Of a stretch of 64,000 nucleotides of DNA, positions 43,923 to 53,728 are shown piece after piece. The DNA comes from Lachnospiraceae bacterium (GTDB lineage Bacteria; Bacillota; Clostridia; Lachnospirales; Lachnospiraceae). The stretch is from NCBI GenBank assembly GCA_024696615.1, contig JAILGS010000020.1:1-64000 (forward strand). Direction: 5' to 3'. Position 1 is the stretch's first letter, and every line of letters starts with the position of its first letter. The notes below the pieces were generated by a model that saw only the letters and a program-made list of their open reading frames with translations, ran no database searches and had not been told where the DNA came from. Position numbers and translations under genes: made by a program.

Positions 43923-46066
43923 TATGCCTCCCTGATGAGTGACTTAATACCTTCTGAACTCATTGGCTTTGCCAAATAGTATCCCTGAATGTTATCACAA
44001 TCAATTTTCTTTAAGAATTCAAACTGTGCCTGGGTTTCTACACCTTCCGCCACAAGCTCGATGCCAAGCTTCTGCACCATTTCGATGACAGAGCTGGTGA
44101 TAATGTCCGCATTACGCTCCTCTCCCAAGGAATCGATGAAGGACTTATCAATCTTTAGCGTATCCATTGGGATATTGTACAAATATGCTAAAGAAGAGTA
44201 CCCTGTTCCGAAATCATCTAAGGAAATACGAATTCCCTGATTACGGATACGCTTTAACATCTCCATCACCTGGAACTTATTGTCGAGGATTAAGGACTCG
44301 GTAATTTCAATTTCCACATGGCCGGGATCCATATGATATTCACGGATCAGGGCATAGAGCGTACTTTCGAAGGTAACGCTCTTAAACTGCACTGGGGAAA
44401 TATTGATGGACATAATCCCATCAAAATCATAATTCTCCTGCCAATTCTTATAATCTTCAAATGCTTTGCGGATTACCCACTCGCCAATATCCACGATACT
44501 GCCGTTATGCTCCGCAAGAGGAATGAAATTCTGAGGAAGTAACAGACCATATTCCTCGTCCCTCATACGGACTAAAGCTTCCATACCACGAAGCTTCTTG
44601 GTGCTGGTTGCAAACTGTGGCTGGTAGAACAACTGGAAGCGGTCATTTTCTAAGGCGCTCTTAATATTGTTCTCCATCTCAATCTTATTCATGAACTCAT
44701 TTAACATCTTCTCCTCATAGAAGACGATGCCGTTCTTACCGTTATTCTTAGCAACATGCAGCGCAATGTCCGCATTGGCGATCAGATCCACGGCATTGGA
44801 ACCACCATATGGGAATTCATTAATACCGATGCTCACGGTCATGTGCTGGCTCATTCCATTGGATAATACGATTGGCTCTAACAGGCGCTTCTTAATCTCA
44901 ATGGCGATTTTCTGGGCACTATGACGGGTACTGTCATACAAGGACAGCACGAATTCATCACTATCAAAACGAGCTAAACGTACGGAAGAAGACTGATAAT
45001 TCTTAAGGATCATGGCAAATTTAATTAAAAATTCATCCGCTAACTTATATCCGATACTGTCGTTCACATTTTTAAAATCATCAATATCCACATATAAAAC
45101 GGATACTGCCACATCTTCTCTTGCAGCTCTGGCAAGATCATTTTCCAAAAGCTTATTCATATAAGTACGGTTAATTAATCCCGTTGCTCCATCATAATAA
45201 GCCTTGTAAGCTAATTCTTCCTTCTGGGACTTAATCATGGAGATATTCTTAAAGTAAGCAATCTCCTCCACCAGTTCTCCCTTCGGATTGTAGCTAAAGT
45301 GGAAATGTCCCTCCAACCAGGTGCGATCATCCGCCAGACGGAACTCACTGTTCATGGACTCACAGCCTTCGGAGATGGATTTTTCTCTGGCACGGTTGTA
45401 ATCGAACACATCATTATCACTTAAACAAGAGGCTACATCCTGGCAGTCCCTTGGCTTATTGCCATCGATGGTAAAGAGGTCATACCAACTATCGGATGCC
45501 ACGAAGGAATCATTCTGATAATCCTTAAAATAAAATCCGTCGTTGGAAACCTGAGCGATGAGCTCATAGACTCTGGCATTATCTTCTAACTGCTTTCTAC
45601 CTGCGGTAAGACGGTCCACTTCGAACTTTAACTTCTCCGTATTGGTAGAAATAGCATTCACATTCTCCAATGCATCGTTCTTTGCGCGTTCACTCTCCGT
45701 CACATCTGCAAAAGAAAGACAGATATATCCTGGCAGTGGCATATAGGCCTTCATGTTAAAGATCTTGTGAAGTCCCTTCATATCCACATGACGGATCACT
45801 TCCTTCTCGGACTCATATACATCTAAGATGGCACGAGAAAGATCATCTTCCGCATTAAATTCTGCAATTTCAGAGAGTTTTAGCGTAGCATCCTGCATGG
45901 TTCTTGACGCTTCTTCTCCGTACATGGCACGAAATGCCTTATTTAACATCATGAACTGAATTGACTTTTCCTCGTCATAATCCAATACCCGAACACATGC
46001 CATCGGATTTAACGATTCTTCCAAGATATTCAGTAATAAGTCCACATTCACATCGTAACGATCCAT
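43922..46066 (-). CDS. PAS-GGDEF-EAL protein, probable c-di-GMP phosphodiesterase
   Basis: I start it at the ATG at 46066 (714 aa); an in-frame TTG lies just before. Two PAS-like sensor regions (about 5-115 and 155-275) precede a GGDEF domain (about 290-455). Its active-site motif reads DSDEF instead of GGDEF, so it is probably not a cyclase. The EAL domain (about 465-710) keeps EALVR, NISPVQF, DDFGTGYSSL and AEGVETQ, so it likely cleaves c-di-GMP. No membrane helix is seen, hence a cytoplasmic sensor. It sits between a nucleotidase and the AAA ATPase in one operon. Confidence 0.9.
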   Translation of the reverse strand: MDRYDVNVDLLLNILEESLNPMACVRVLDYDEEKSIQFMMLNKAFRAMYGEEASRTMQDATLKLSEIAEFNAEDDLSRAILDVYESEKEVIRHVDMKGLHKIFNMKAYMPLPGYICLSFADVTESERAKNDALENVNAISTNTEKLKFEVDRLTAGRKQLEDNARVYELIAQVSNDGFYFKDYQNDSFVASDSWYDLFTIDGNKPRDCQDVASCLSDNDVFDYNRAREKSISEGCESMNSEFRLADDRTWLEGHFHFSYNPKGELVEEIAYFKNISMIKSQKEELAYKAYYDGATGLINRTYMNKLLENDLARAAREDVAVSVLYVDIDDFKNVNDSIGYKLADEFLIKFAMILKNYQSSSVRLARFDSDEFVLSLYDSTRHSAQKIAIEIKKRLLEPIVLSNGMSQHMTVSIGINEFPYGGSNAVDLIANADIALHVAKNNGKNGIVFYEEKMLNEFMNKIEMENNIKSALENDRFQLFYQPQFATSTKKLRGMEALVRMRDEEYGLLLPQNFIPLAEHNGSIVDIGEWVIRKAFEDYKNWQENYDFDGIMSINISPVQFKSVTFESTLYALIREYHMDPGHVEIEITESLILDNKFQVMEMLKRIRNQGIRISLDDFGTGYSSLAYLYNIPMDTLKIDKSFIDSLGEERNADIITSSVIEMVQKLGIELVAEGVETQAQFEFLKKIDCDNIQGYYLAKPMSSEGIKSLIREA

Positions 46067-46091
46067 CAATCCCTCTCCCTTGCTCTATATT

Positions 46092-46691
46092 CTAGCGCCC
46101 CACAGGCTCCATCAATTCATCCAATGTCTTGGTGTAACCTGGAAGGAAATGTTCAATAAAATAATTCACTTCCCGAAGATTCATCTTCCGAACGGAAGCT
46201 TCCGTACTTTTCGCTGCTTCAGCAAAATCCTGATTGCCCATGGATAATTCCTGCAGGCACTTAATCCAGGCTGACATCTTATCCGCAGCCTTCACATAAA
46301 TCCATAAATCCTGCTCTTCCTCCGTGGATAACAGACAGGAACTATAAGTCTCCCGGAAATTTTCCGGAAGCCCTGTAAGTAACTGGTCTCTTGCAGCCAC
46401 TTCCACATCCTTATAGGCATCCCGAATCACCGGACTATAGTATTTTACTGGGGTTGGCATATCACCGGTAATAATCTCCGTGCAATCATGGTACATTCCA
46501 AGCACCGCAAGACGTTCCGCATTCATATTGCCACCAAACACCTCATTATTAATCACACCCAAAGCATGGGCAATAAAAGCAACTTCCAGAGAATGCTCCA
46601 TATCATTCTCATGAATCGTATTGCGCATCTGTCCCCAACGATTGATATATTTCATTCGTGAGAGCATGGCAAAAAACTGATTATTCTTCAT
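46092..46691 (-). CDS. HD-domain 5'-deoxynucleotidase, YfbR-like
   Basis: This 199-residue HD phosphohydrolase has His33 (MEHS), the His68-Asp69 pair in MYHDCTE, and an Asp in KAADKMSAW near 137: the four metal ligands expected for YfbR, which removes phosphate from deoxynucleoside monophosphates. It keeps the YfbR start KNNQFFAMLSRMKYINRW. It lies 32 bp after galM and 25 bp before the GGDEF-EAL gene in one operon. Nucleotide-pool control is the likely role. Confidence 0.9.
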   Translation of the reverse strand: MKNNQFFAMLSRMKYINRWGQMRNTIHENDMEHSLEVAFIAHALGVINNEVFGGNMNAERLAVLGMYHDCTEIITGDMPTPVKYYSPVIRDAYKDVEVAARDQLLTGLPENFRETYSSCLLSTEEEQDLWIYVKAADKMSAWIKCLQELSMGNQDFAEAAKSTEASVRKMNLREVNYFIEHFLPGYTKTLDELMEPVGR

Positions 46692-46723
46692 TACAGTCCC
46701 ACTCCCAAAATCTTTGTTCCCTT

Positions 46724-47761
46724 CTACTTTCTAGTAGCAAATACATAGCAGGTGGTAGAAGTAAACCGTTCCTTGGCATGAATCAGTGGCTGTGGGAAAA
46801 TCTCATGATGCACTGCATCCGGATAAAACTGAGTTTCAAACGCCACACCATCGTAATGGCCGTAGCTTACGCCATTCTTTCCCTCATCCTTTAAAAAATT
46901 GCCCGTATACATCTGAAGTCCCGGAAGATCCGTCATCACATCCATGGAAATTCCTGTAGACCCCGCATACGCAGAGGCAACCTTAGCAAGTTTTCCCTGA
47001 TTCTTTAATACATAATTATGATCATATCCACCCGCAAGGATCAGAGGTTCATAATCCGCATGAAGATCCTTTCCAATTCGCTTCGGGGTACGAAAATCCA
47101 TAGGGGTTCCTTCCACACTGCGAATTTCTCCCGTTGGTATTAAGGCTACGTCGGATGGAGTAAATGCATCCGCATCGATCCACACTTCGTGATCCAATAT
47201 ATTGCCGTTACCGGCACCATTTAAATTAAAATAACTATGATTGGTAATATTGCAGATGGTTTCTGCATCTGAGATTACATCATAGTGAATTGCTAATGCA
47301 TTCTCTTCACTTAAGGTATAGGTGACACGAACCTTCATGTTTCCAGGAAGCCCCTGCTCTAAGTCGGGACTATCTAACGAAAAAGTCACGGAGTTCTTCC
47401 CCTCTTCTTCGATTTCCCAAAACCTCTGGGACCAACGAATCGGCCCACTGTGAAGATTATTATTACCCTTATCATTTTTCGCTAAGAGATATTCTTTTCC
47501 TGCAATGGTCACTTTCGCACCACCGATGCGATTGGCATTTCGTCCCACAATCGCCCCATGACAGGAGGCATTATCCTCATAGGAGGTTAACGCACCAAAT
47601 CCTAGGAGCACATCGCAAGGATTTCCATTACGATCCGGCACCAGGATCTTTAAAAGGCAGGCGCCATAATTCATTGCAGTTACTTTCAAACCTTTGGAAT
47701 TTTCTAATGTAACGGACAGAACGTCCTGGTTATTTGATAATTTCCCTAAAAACTGAGACAT
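46724..47761 (-). CDS. galM: Aldose 1-epimerase (mutarotase)
   Basis: GalM interconverts the alpha and beta forms of galactose and glucose. The start at 47761 gives 345 aa and has GGGGG about 8 nt upstream. The beta-sandwich shows the substrate-binding NRIGG near 75, the catalytic His in NHSYFNL near 165, and GGYDHNYVL with the second His near 238. The catalytic Glu lies in VAFETQFYPDA near 300. It is the first gene of a five-gene operon that otherwise has no sugar genes, so its place here may be chance. Confidence 0.93.
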   Translation of the reverse strand: MSQFLGKLSNNQDVLSVTLENSKGLKVTAMNYGACLLKILVPDRNGNPCDVLLGFGALTSYEDNASCHGAIVGRNANRIGGAKVTIAGKEYLLAKNDKGNNNLHSGPIRWSQRFWEIEEEGKNSVTFSLDSPDLEQGLPGNMKVRVTYTLSEENALAIHYDVISDAETICNITNHSYFNLNGAGNGNILDHEVWIDADAFTPSDVALIPTGEIRSVEGTPMDFRTPKRIGKDLHADYEPLILAGGYDHNYVLKNQGKLAKVASAYAGSTGISMDVMTDLPGLQMYTGNFLKDEGKNGVSYGHYDGVAFETQFYPDAVHHEIFPQPLIHAKERFTSTTCYVFATRK

Positions 47762-47842
47762 CGGATTTCCCCCTTGCCCGTTCATGTTCCAAATTATGCA
47801 GATAAACCTGATTTTTGCGTAAAGTTATCCACAGCATTTGAA

Positions 47843-47871
47843 ATTATATCACGATTAAATCACAAGCACAA
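47843..47871 (-). promoter_or_regulatory. promoter of the galM-topB operon
   Basis: The minus strand has TTGTGC, 17 nt, TATAAT, about 80 bp upstream of galM. Confidence 0.65.
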
Positions 47872-47890
47872 GTCGAGAAAACCTAGGAAA

Positions 47891-47965
47891 CTCCCCATTT
47901 TCAAGGGAGAAAACACAAGATATTGGATGTAACCAAGCTCCCTTTTCGGAACTTGGCACAACATC
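47891..47965 (-). other. two hairpins between rpe and the galM promoter
   Basis: GATGT...CCAAG...TCC pairs with GGA...CTTGG...ACATC at 47926-47965 to form a long interrupted stem, and CTCCC / GGGAG pairs at 47891-47909. Neither has a strong T-run on the minus strand. They may terminate the rpe transcript or be an unrecognised RNA element. Confidence 0.4.
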
Positions 47966-47992
47966 TAGACATTAAAAAAATTTTTAATCTTT

Positions 47993-48649
47993 TTATGCAT
48001 TACCAAGCACTTCTAAAAACTTCTTGGTATTATCTGCAGGGCTCTTAAATACTGCACTTCCCGCAACTACCACATTCACTCCTGCTGCAAGTACACGGTT
48101 CACATTATCTAAGGTGATTCCGCCATCCATCTCGATATCCACCTTGGAAAGTCCCATGGAATCTAACTTCTTACGAATGATGGTGGCCTTTTCAAGAGTC
48201 TCTTCGATGAAGGACTGACCGCCAAAGCCCGGATGTACACTCATTACAAGCACCATGGATACCTGATCAAGATATGGGAATACTGCTTCCACATCCGTCT
48301 CTGGATTTAAGGCAATGGCTGGCTTACAACCGATTTCCTGAATCTTTGCTAAGGTTGCAGATACATCCTTGCAAGCTTCCACATGAATCGTAATAATATC
48401 CGCACCCACATTCTTAAAAGCTTCCACATAACGGATTGGCTCTTCAATCATCAGATGGGTATCAAAGACTTTCTTCGTACAAGGACGAATGCTCTTAATG
48501 ACTGGAATTCCGAAGGAAATATTAGGAACAAACATACCGTCCATTACATCAATATGGATGTACTGTGCTCCTGCCTCGTCAATGATGGACACATCCTGTC
48601 CAAGTCTGGAAAAATCCGCGGATAAAATCGATGGGGATAAAATATTCAT
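47993..48649 (-). CDS. rpe: Ribulose-phosphate 3-epimerase
   Basis: Rpe interconverts ribulose-5-phosphate and xylulose-5-phosphate in the pentose phosphate pathway. The 218-residue TIM barrel has SPSILSADF (5-13), the metal-site blocks HIDVMDGMFVPN near 32 and HLMIEEP near 65, VMSVHPGFGGQSF near 137 and DGGI near 173. It follows rsgA as in the B. subtilis prkC-rsgA-rpe order. Confidence 0.96.
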   Translation of the reverse strand: MNILSPSILSADFSRLGQDVSIIDEAGAQYIHIDVMDGMFVPNISFGIPVIKSIRPCTKKVFDTHLMIEEPIRYVEAFKNVGADIITIHVEACKDVSATLAKIQEIGCKPAIALNPETDVEAVFPYLDQVSMVLVMSVHPGFGGQSFIEETLEKATIIRKKLDSMGLSKVDIEMDGGITLDNVNRVLAAGVNVVVAGSAVFKSPADNTKKFLEVLGNA

Positions 48650-48722
48650 GGTACTTCTACTGCCTTTCTTACTTCCTATTACATCTAAAATTTTTCGAAT
48701 CTCTTTCCTGGTTCCTAAGTCC

Positions 48723-49598
48723 CTAGTATTTCTTAAGATTCTTTAATTCTTCATAAATCTCTTTATAGCCTTCATACCGCTCTCGGTTGATGCGGCCGGC
48801 TTCCAATGCCTCTTTTACGGCACATTTGGGCTCATTCACATGCACACAGCTGTCGAAATGGCACTTTCCCTCGTAAGGAGAAAATTCCTCAAAATAATAA
48901 TGCAATCGCTCCACATCCACCTCATCCACATTGAGGGAGGTAAATCCGGGTGTGTCCATCACATAGGTGTCGCCCCCAAGGGAAAAAAGTTCGGAATGAC
49001 GGGTGGTATGCTTACCACGACCGATTTTTTCGCTAATTTCTCCCGTAGCCATGCGCTCTTCCCCCATAAGGAAGTTTAAGGTGGTGGATTTCCCCACGCC
49101 GGAAGGTCCGGCAAGAACGGTGGTCTTACCTTCCATAAGGGACTTTAACTCTTCTAAACCTTCGCCACGCTCCGCGCTGATAAAGAGGATCTTGCAACCA
49201 CTGTTTCCAAAAACTTCTTCCATATGGGTGATGTCCGCATCACAGGCTAAATCCTGCTTATTAAAAGCTAAAATTGCCGGCACATCCTCCCACTGCATCC
49301 GAAGCAGGAACCGATGAAGCAGTCCCATATTGGGCTCCGGGTCCCGCAGGGCAAAAATAAGGACCGCCTGGTCCACATTGCTGACCTGGGGTCTTAACAA
49401 TTCATTCCTTCTAGGAAGAATATCCTCGATATTTCCCAGAAGCTTCTCTTCATCTAAAATTGCAATCTCCACATTATCGCCAACCAGGGGCTTTACCTTG
49501 CGATTTCGGAAAGCCCCCTTGGCCTTACATTCATAGATTGTTCCATTGGCATGCACATAATAAAACCCTGCAATGCCCTTAATAATCTTACCTGTCAT
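48723..49598 (-). CDS. rsgA: Ribosome small subunit-dependent GTPase A
   Basis: RsgA checks late 30S assembly. The 291 residues show an OB-fold (1-70), a circularly permuted GTPase with FNKQD (near 118), the P-loop GPSGVGKST (near 167) and DTPGF (near 213), then a zinc motif with CHFDSCVH near 250. It starts 18 bp after prkC with AAGGTGG in front, matching the conserved prkC-rsgA arrangement; the family is a known target of that kinase in other Firmicutes. Confidence 0.96.
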   Translation of the reverse strand: MTGKIIKGIAGFYYVHANGTIYECKAKGAFRNRKVKPLVGDNVEIAILDEEKLLGNIEDILPRRNELLRPQVSNVDQAVLIFALRDPEPNMGLLHRFLLRMQWEDVPAILAFNKQDLACDADITHMEEVFGNSGCKILFISAERGEGLEELKSLMEGKTTVLAGPSGVGKSTTLNFLMGEERMATGEISEKIGRGKHTTRHSELFSLGGDTYVMDTPGFTSLNVDEVDVERLHYYFEEFSPYEGKCHFDSCVHVNEPKCAVKEALEAGRINRERYEGYKEIYEELKNLKKY

Positions 49599-49616
49599 AT
49601 ACCACCTTTTCTGGGG

Positions 49617-51890
49617 TTAGTTGGTTGGTGTCAAGGAAAGTTCCACAGAGAAGGTATTCTGAGGAGCGGTCTCCTGAATATACTCTCCCTGGAAGTAGGA
49701 ATAACGCACATATACGCTTAAAGTACCCGTAGGAATTCCTTCCTCACCATTGACCTGTACTTCAAATGTATCTGCTAAGTTATTAATATTGGTATAGTCC
49801 ATCACCGTAGTTTCCTTACGCGTGCTATCCGTCTTCTGAACGAATACCACCTTCACTTCGCATACCTTGTCCCCGGTGGCAGTGGTATATTCCGCCGGCT
49901 CGGTGGCATTACAAGCCACGGACTTTACGATTGGATAGGTGACACTATAATTACTCTTGGTCATACCGGAACTTAAGGTAAGTTCCACACTGCTATTACG
50001 AGGAAGCATGGTTCCTGTAGTATAGTTCTGTGCAACCACACAGCCCTTCTCCACGGTGGAGCTTGCCACCGGATCCGTAAAGGTACAGGTTAAGCCCACT
50101 GCTGATAATTTCTTGATTGCTTCATCCTGAGTATTTCCAAGAAGGTCAGGAACTGCAACTTCTGCTGCCTGTACATTCTTAGCAACCGTAATGGTTACGG
50201 TATCTCCGGGAGCCACCTGGGATTTGGCAGATGGAGAAGTCTTAATTACCTTACCATCTTCCACCTTGGTACTATTCTCATATACCACTTCCACCTCTAA
50301 ATCTAATTCTTTCAAGGCTTCCGTAGCTTCTGCTTCACTCATTGCTTTCACATCAATTAAGGAGAACTTCTCCGGACCATTACTTACTACCACAACCACG
50401 GTAGTATGTGCTGAAACATAAGTATTCGCTTCCACACTCTGAGAAATTACCACACCCTTCTCCACAACGGAAGAATATGCGGTCTCGGAGTCAAATCCAA
50501 GCTGTAAGGAATTGAGCGCTGCCTTGGCTTCACTACGAGTCATACCCACACAGTTCGGAACCTGAACACCGGTTGGCACTGCTTCCGTACTGGTAACCAC
50601 GCTACTCGTAGGGGCTGTGGTAGGCTGAATGGTGCTACTGCTACCTGCGCCACCAAAGGTCATCATTACACGGATCACCACGGCCACGGTAACAACTACA
50701 AGGACAATGGCAACGGCAACACCCACATATACCATAATCTTATCTAACTGATTGGCATCACGATTGCCAAGAAGGGAAGAGTCGATTTCGTCCGTATCGT
50801 CAAGATTCTCCATTCCTGCTAATTCATGCTGCTCTTCAAAATCCTCTTCGAAAGGATCCTCTTCAAAATCATTGCCGCCAATCAACACATCTTCGCTTAC
50901 TCCACGAACACCACTGTCCGTATCGGAGAAATACAGCTTTAAATCCGGCTGTGCTCCGGTTGGAATACGAATTGAGGAAGTACGGCTATTAATCTGATCC
51001 AACTGATCCTGGGTGAACATCACCGTAGGAGAATCCTGAATATTCTCCCCATTGTCCACGAACTGATCATATGGAGTCACTAATGCTCTCTTTAAGTCAA
51101 TAATCAGGTTGGATGCGGACTGATATCTGCGATCCATACGCTTTTGGGTACACTTTAAGATAATCTGTTCCACGGATACCGGAAGATTTGGTGCATATAC
51201 GGAAGGAGGAACAATCTCATTCTGAATGTGCATCAAAGCCACTGCCACAGTGGTTTCTCCATCGAATGGCACACGACCGGTCACCATCTCATATAAAGTA
51301 ATACCGAAGGAATAAATATCACTGGTTACATCACTATAAGCACCCCTTGCCTGCTCTGGGGAGATATAATGCACACTTCCCATAGCCATGGCATTCACGG
51401 TCTCGGAGGTTGTCACCTTAGCGATACCAAAGTCCGTTACCTTCACCTTTCCTTCCTTGGAAATAATGATATTCTGCGGTTTAATATCCCGGTGAATAAT
51501 ATGATGTTCATGGGCAGCTTCAATTCCCTGGCAGATCTGGATCGCAATACTAAGAGCCTCCTGATATTCCAAAGGTCCCTTCTTCTCGATATACTGCTTT
51601 AAGGTAATGCCCTCAACTAACTCCATGACAATATAATAGAGTCCATTCTCATCGCCGACATCATACACATTGACAATATTGGCATTGGTCATACCAGCAG
51701 CGGACTGGGCTTCCTTACGGAACTTTCCGATAAATACCTCATCCTCGCTGTATTCCGCCTTCAATACCTTAATTGCCACATTTCTATTCAGTTTATGACA
51801 AAATGCCTTATATACATCCGCCGTTCCGCCGCTTCCGATTCGATTCAGAATCTCATAACGGTTGGCAATAATGGTGCCATTAGGTAACAT
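49617..51890 (-). CDS. prkC: PASTA-domain Ser/Thr protein kinase (PrkC/Stk1)
   Basis: This transmembrane kinase senses cell-wall fragments and controls growth and division. The 757 residues hold a kinase domain (about 12-270) with the glycine loop IGSGGTADVY, Lys41, HRDIKPQNI and DFGIA. An acidic linker is followed by one membrane helix (about 387-412). Three PASTA repeats follow (about 447-650), starting VQVPNCVG, KFSLIDVKA and VAVPDLLG. A C-terminal Ig-like region covers about 655-757. The upstream gene is its partner phosphatase. Confidence 0.96.
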   Translation of the reverse strand: MLPNGTIIANRYEILNRIGSGGTADVYKAFCHKLNRNVAIKVLKAEYSEDEVFIGKFRKEAQSAAGMTNANIVNVYDVGDENGLYYIVMELVEGITLKQYIEKKGPLEYQEALSIAIQICQGIEAAHEHHIIHRDIKPQNIIISKEGKVKVTDFGIAKVTTSETVNAMAMGSVHYISPEQARGAYSDVTSDIYSFGITLYEMVTGRVPFDGETTVAVALMHIQNEIVPPSVYAPNLPVSVEQIILKCTQKRMDRRYQSASNLIIDLKRALVTPYDQFVDNGENIQDSPTVMFTQDQLDQINSRTSSIRIPTGAQPDLKLYFSDTDSGVRGVSEDVLIGGNDFEEDPFEEDFEEQHELAGMENLDDTDEIDSSLLGNRDANQLDKIMVYVGVAVAIVLVVVTVAVVIRVMMTFGGAGSSSTIQPTTAPTSSVVTSTEAVPTGVQVPNCVGMTRSEAKAALNSLQLGFDSETAYSSVVEKGVVISQSVEANTYVSAHTTVVVVVSNGPEKFSLIDVKAMSEAEATEALKELDLEVEVVYENSTKVEDGKVIKTSPSAKSQVAPGDTVTITVAKNVQAAEVAVPDLLGNTQDEAIKKLSAVGLTCTFTDPVASSTVEKGCVVAQNYTTGTMLPRNSSVELTLSSGMTKSNYSVTYPIVKSVACNATEPAEYTTATGDKVCEVKVVFVQKTDSTRKETTVMDYTNINNLADTFEVQVNGEEGIPTGTLSVYVRYSYFQGEYIQETAPQNTFSVELSLTPTN

Positions 51891-51951
51891 ATAGATTTCT
51901 TCCTTCCAAATGTCGAATATAAAAAACGTTCGCCGGGAAGTTACTCCTCGC

Positions 51952-52680
51952 TTAAACTTCCGGTTCGATTAACACAACTCCGATATTATCCTTCCCTCCG
52001 TGGACATTGGCCGCATCAATCAGGCGCTTGGCCACTTCCCGTAAGGATAACCTTCGATCCCCAATAATTCGCAGAAGTTCCTCATCTTCCACCATATTGG
52101 TAAGTCCATCGGTACACATTAAAATTCTATCCTTGGGCTTTAGCTTCACTTCAAAGAAGTCCGCCATCACCACGGGTTGTCCACCGATCGCACGTGTGAT
52201 AATATTCTTATTTCGATTGGTCCTTGCATCCTTGCGGGCAAGCTGACCGCGACTCACCAGTTCTTCCACCAGGGAATGGTCCCTGGTAATCTGGGTAATC
52301 TCTTTATCTATCACATAGAGACGACTGTCTCCAATGTTGGCTACATATAAATTATTCTCAACGACACAGGAAATCACACAAGTTGTGCCCATCCCCTGAT
52401 AATCAAGACTTTCCTTGGACTTGCCAAGGACTGCACTATTGGCTCGCTCAATCGCTTTCCGAATCACTGTGATGGGATCCGAAGCGTCCAGAGAGGATAC
52501 AATATCCGTCACAGTTTCCACCGTAAGCTTGGAAGCAAGATCACCTGCTTTGTGACCTCCCATGCCATCCGCTACAATAAAAAGATTCGGTAAAGATCCA
52601 ATGGGTTCACTAGATGCGTATACACTATCCTGATTCATTTTTCTAACCTTGCCAACGTCTGTTGCGCAATAAGATTTCAT
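51952..52680 (-). CDS. stp: PP2C-type Ser/Thr protein phosphatase (Stp/PrpC)
   Basis: This phosphatase reverses the phosphorylation made by PrkC. The 242 residues carry the PP2C metal motifs: DVGKVRKMNQDS (7-18), DGMGGHKAGD (near 37), GDSRLYVI (near 118) and DGLTNMV with the late Asp residues (near 190 and 230, GGKDNIGV). The start overlaps the rlmN stop as ATGA, which couples their translation. It matches the rlmN-prpC-prkC order of B. subtilis. Confidence 0.96.
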   Translation of the reverse strand: MKSYCATDVGKVRKMNQDSVYASSEPIGSLPNLFIVADGMGGHKAGDLASKLTVETVTDIVSSLDASDPITVIRKAIERANSAVLGKSKESLDYQGMGTTCVISCVVENNLYVANIGDSRLYVIDKEITQITRDHSLVEELVSRGQLARKDARTNRNKNIITRAIGGQPVVMADFFEVKLKPKDRILMCTDGLTNMVEDEELLRIIGDRRLSLREVAKRLIDAANVHGGKDNIGVVLIEPEV

Positions 52681-53717
52681 GAATTCTCCTCCGCAATATA
52701 GCTCTTTCTAAGCTGTCCACAGGCTCCATTAATATCCCGGCCCATTTCCCTTCTAATAGTAACATTTATTCCGTTTTTTTCAAGCCTGTTTTTAAACCGC
52801 TCGATCGCGTCCATCGTAGGCTGTTTAAAGGTTCTTTCCTCGATCGGATTGACTGGAATTAAGTTCACATGACAGTTCATATCCTGAATTAAATTGGAAA
52901 GTCTGGTGGCATCTTCCAGGGTGTCATTTCCCCCCGCCACAACACAATATTCGAAGGTAATGCGTCGTCCCGTCTCTTCAAAATAAGTGCGACAAGCATC
53001 TAAGAGCTTGTCTATGGAGAATGTTTCGGCAATCGGCATCAGTTCCTTTCGCTGTTCGTTGGACGAAGCATGTAAGGAAATGGCCAGGGTAATCTGCAAA
53101 TGTTTTTTCGCCAATTGCAAGATTCGAGGCACGATACCGCATGTAGACACGGTCAGATTTCTCTGACTCATATGCATACCATGTTCATCGGTTAAAAGTT
53201 CAATAAATTTTAGCAGGTTATCAAAATTATCCATGGGTTCACCACATCCCATGACCACCACATTGGAGATTTTCTCTCCCACTTCCCGCTCGATTCCATA
53301 GATCTGCTCAAGCATCTCCGATGGAGTCATATTTCTGGCAAGACCATCCAGGGTGGAAGCACAGAATTTACACCCCATGCGGCATCCCACCTGGGAGCTG
53401 ATACATACGGAATTTCCATGATGATAACGCATGAATACGGACTCAATCACATTACCATCAGAAAGTCTCCACAGATACTTTCTGGTTCCATCAATTTTCG
53501 ATACTAATACGGCGGCCGGGGTGAGGGTGGTATAAATCCCATCCTCGGATAGTTTTTCCTTGAAGGACTTAGGGAGATTGGTCATGGCCTCTAAGGAGTC
53601 CACCCGCTTTACATGCATCCATTCATAGAGCTGCTTGGCACGAAACTTCGGCTCTCCAAGTCCCAATACATATTCTGTTAATTCTTCATAATTTAATGAT
53701 TTTAAATCCGTTGCCAT
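52677..53717 (-). CDS. rlmN: 23S rRNA/tRNA adenine C2-methyltransferase RlmN
   Basis: RlmN is a radical SAM enzyme that methylates A2503 of 23S rRNA and A37 of some tRNAs. The start at 53717 gives 346 aa and has AAAGGAAG 7 nt upstream. The radical SAM cluster is in CRMGCKFC near 107-114 (CxxxCxxC), GCGEPMDN follows near 158, and the Cys near the C-terminus (GACGQLR) is the methyl-carrying residue. It starts 12 bp after rsmB. Confidence 0.97.
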   Translation of the reverse strand: MATDLKSLNYEELTEYVLGLGEPKFRAKQLYEWMHVKRVDSLEAMTNLPKSFKEKLSEDGIYTTLTPAAVLVSKIDGTRKYLWRLSDGNVIESVFMRYHHGNSVCISSQVGCRMGCKFCASTLDGLARNMTPSEMLEQIYGIEREVGEKISNVVVMGCGEPMDNFDNLLKFIELLTDEHGMHMSQRNLTVSTCGIVPRILQLAKKHLQITLAISLHASSNEQRKELMPIAETFSIDKLLDACRTYFEETGRRITFEYCVVAGGNDTLEDATRLSNLIQDMNCHVNLIPVNPIEERTFKQPTMDAIERFKNRLEKNGINVTIRREMGRDINGACGQLRKSYIAEENS

Positions 53718-53728
53718 AGTACTTCCTT

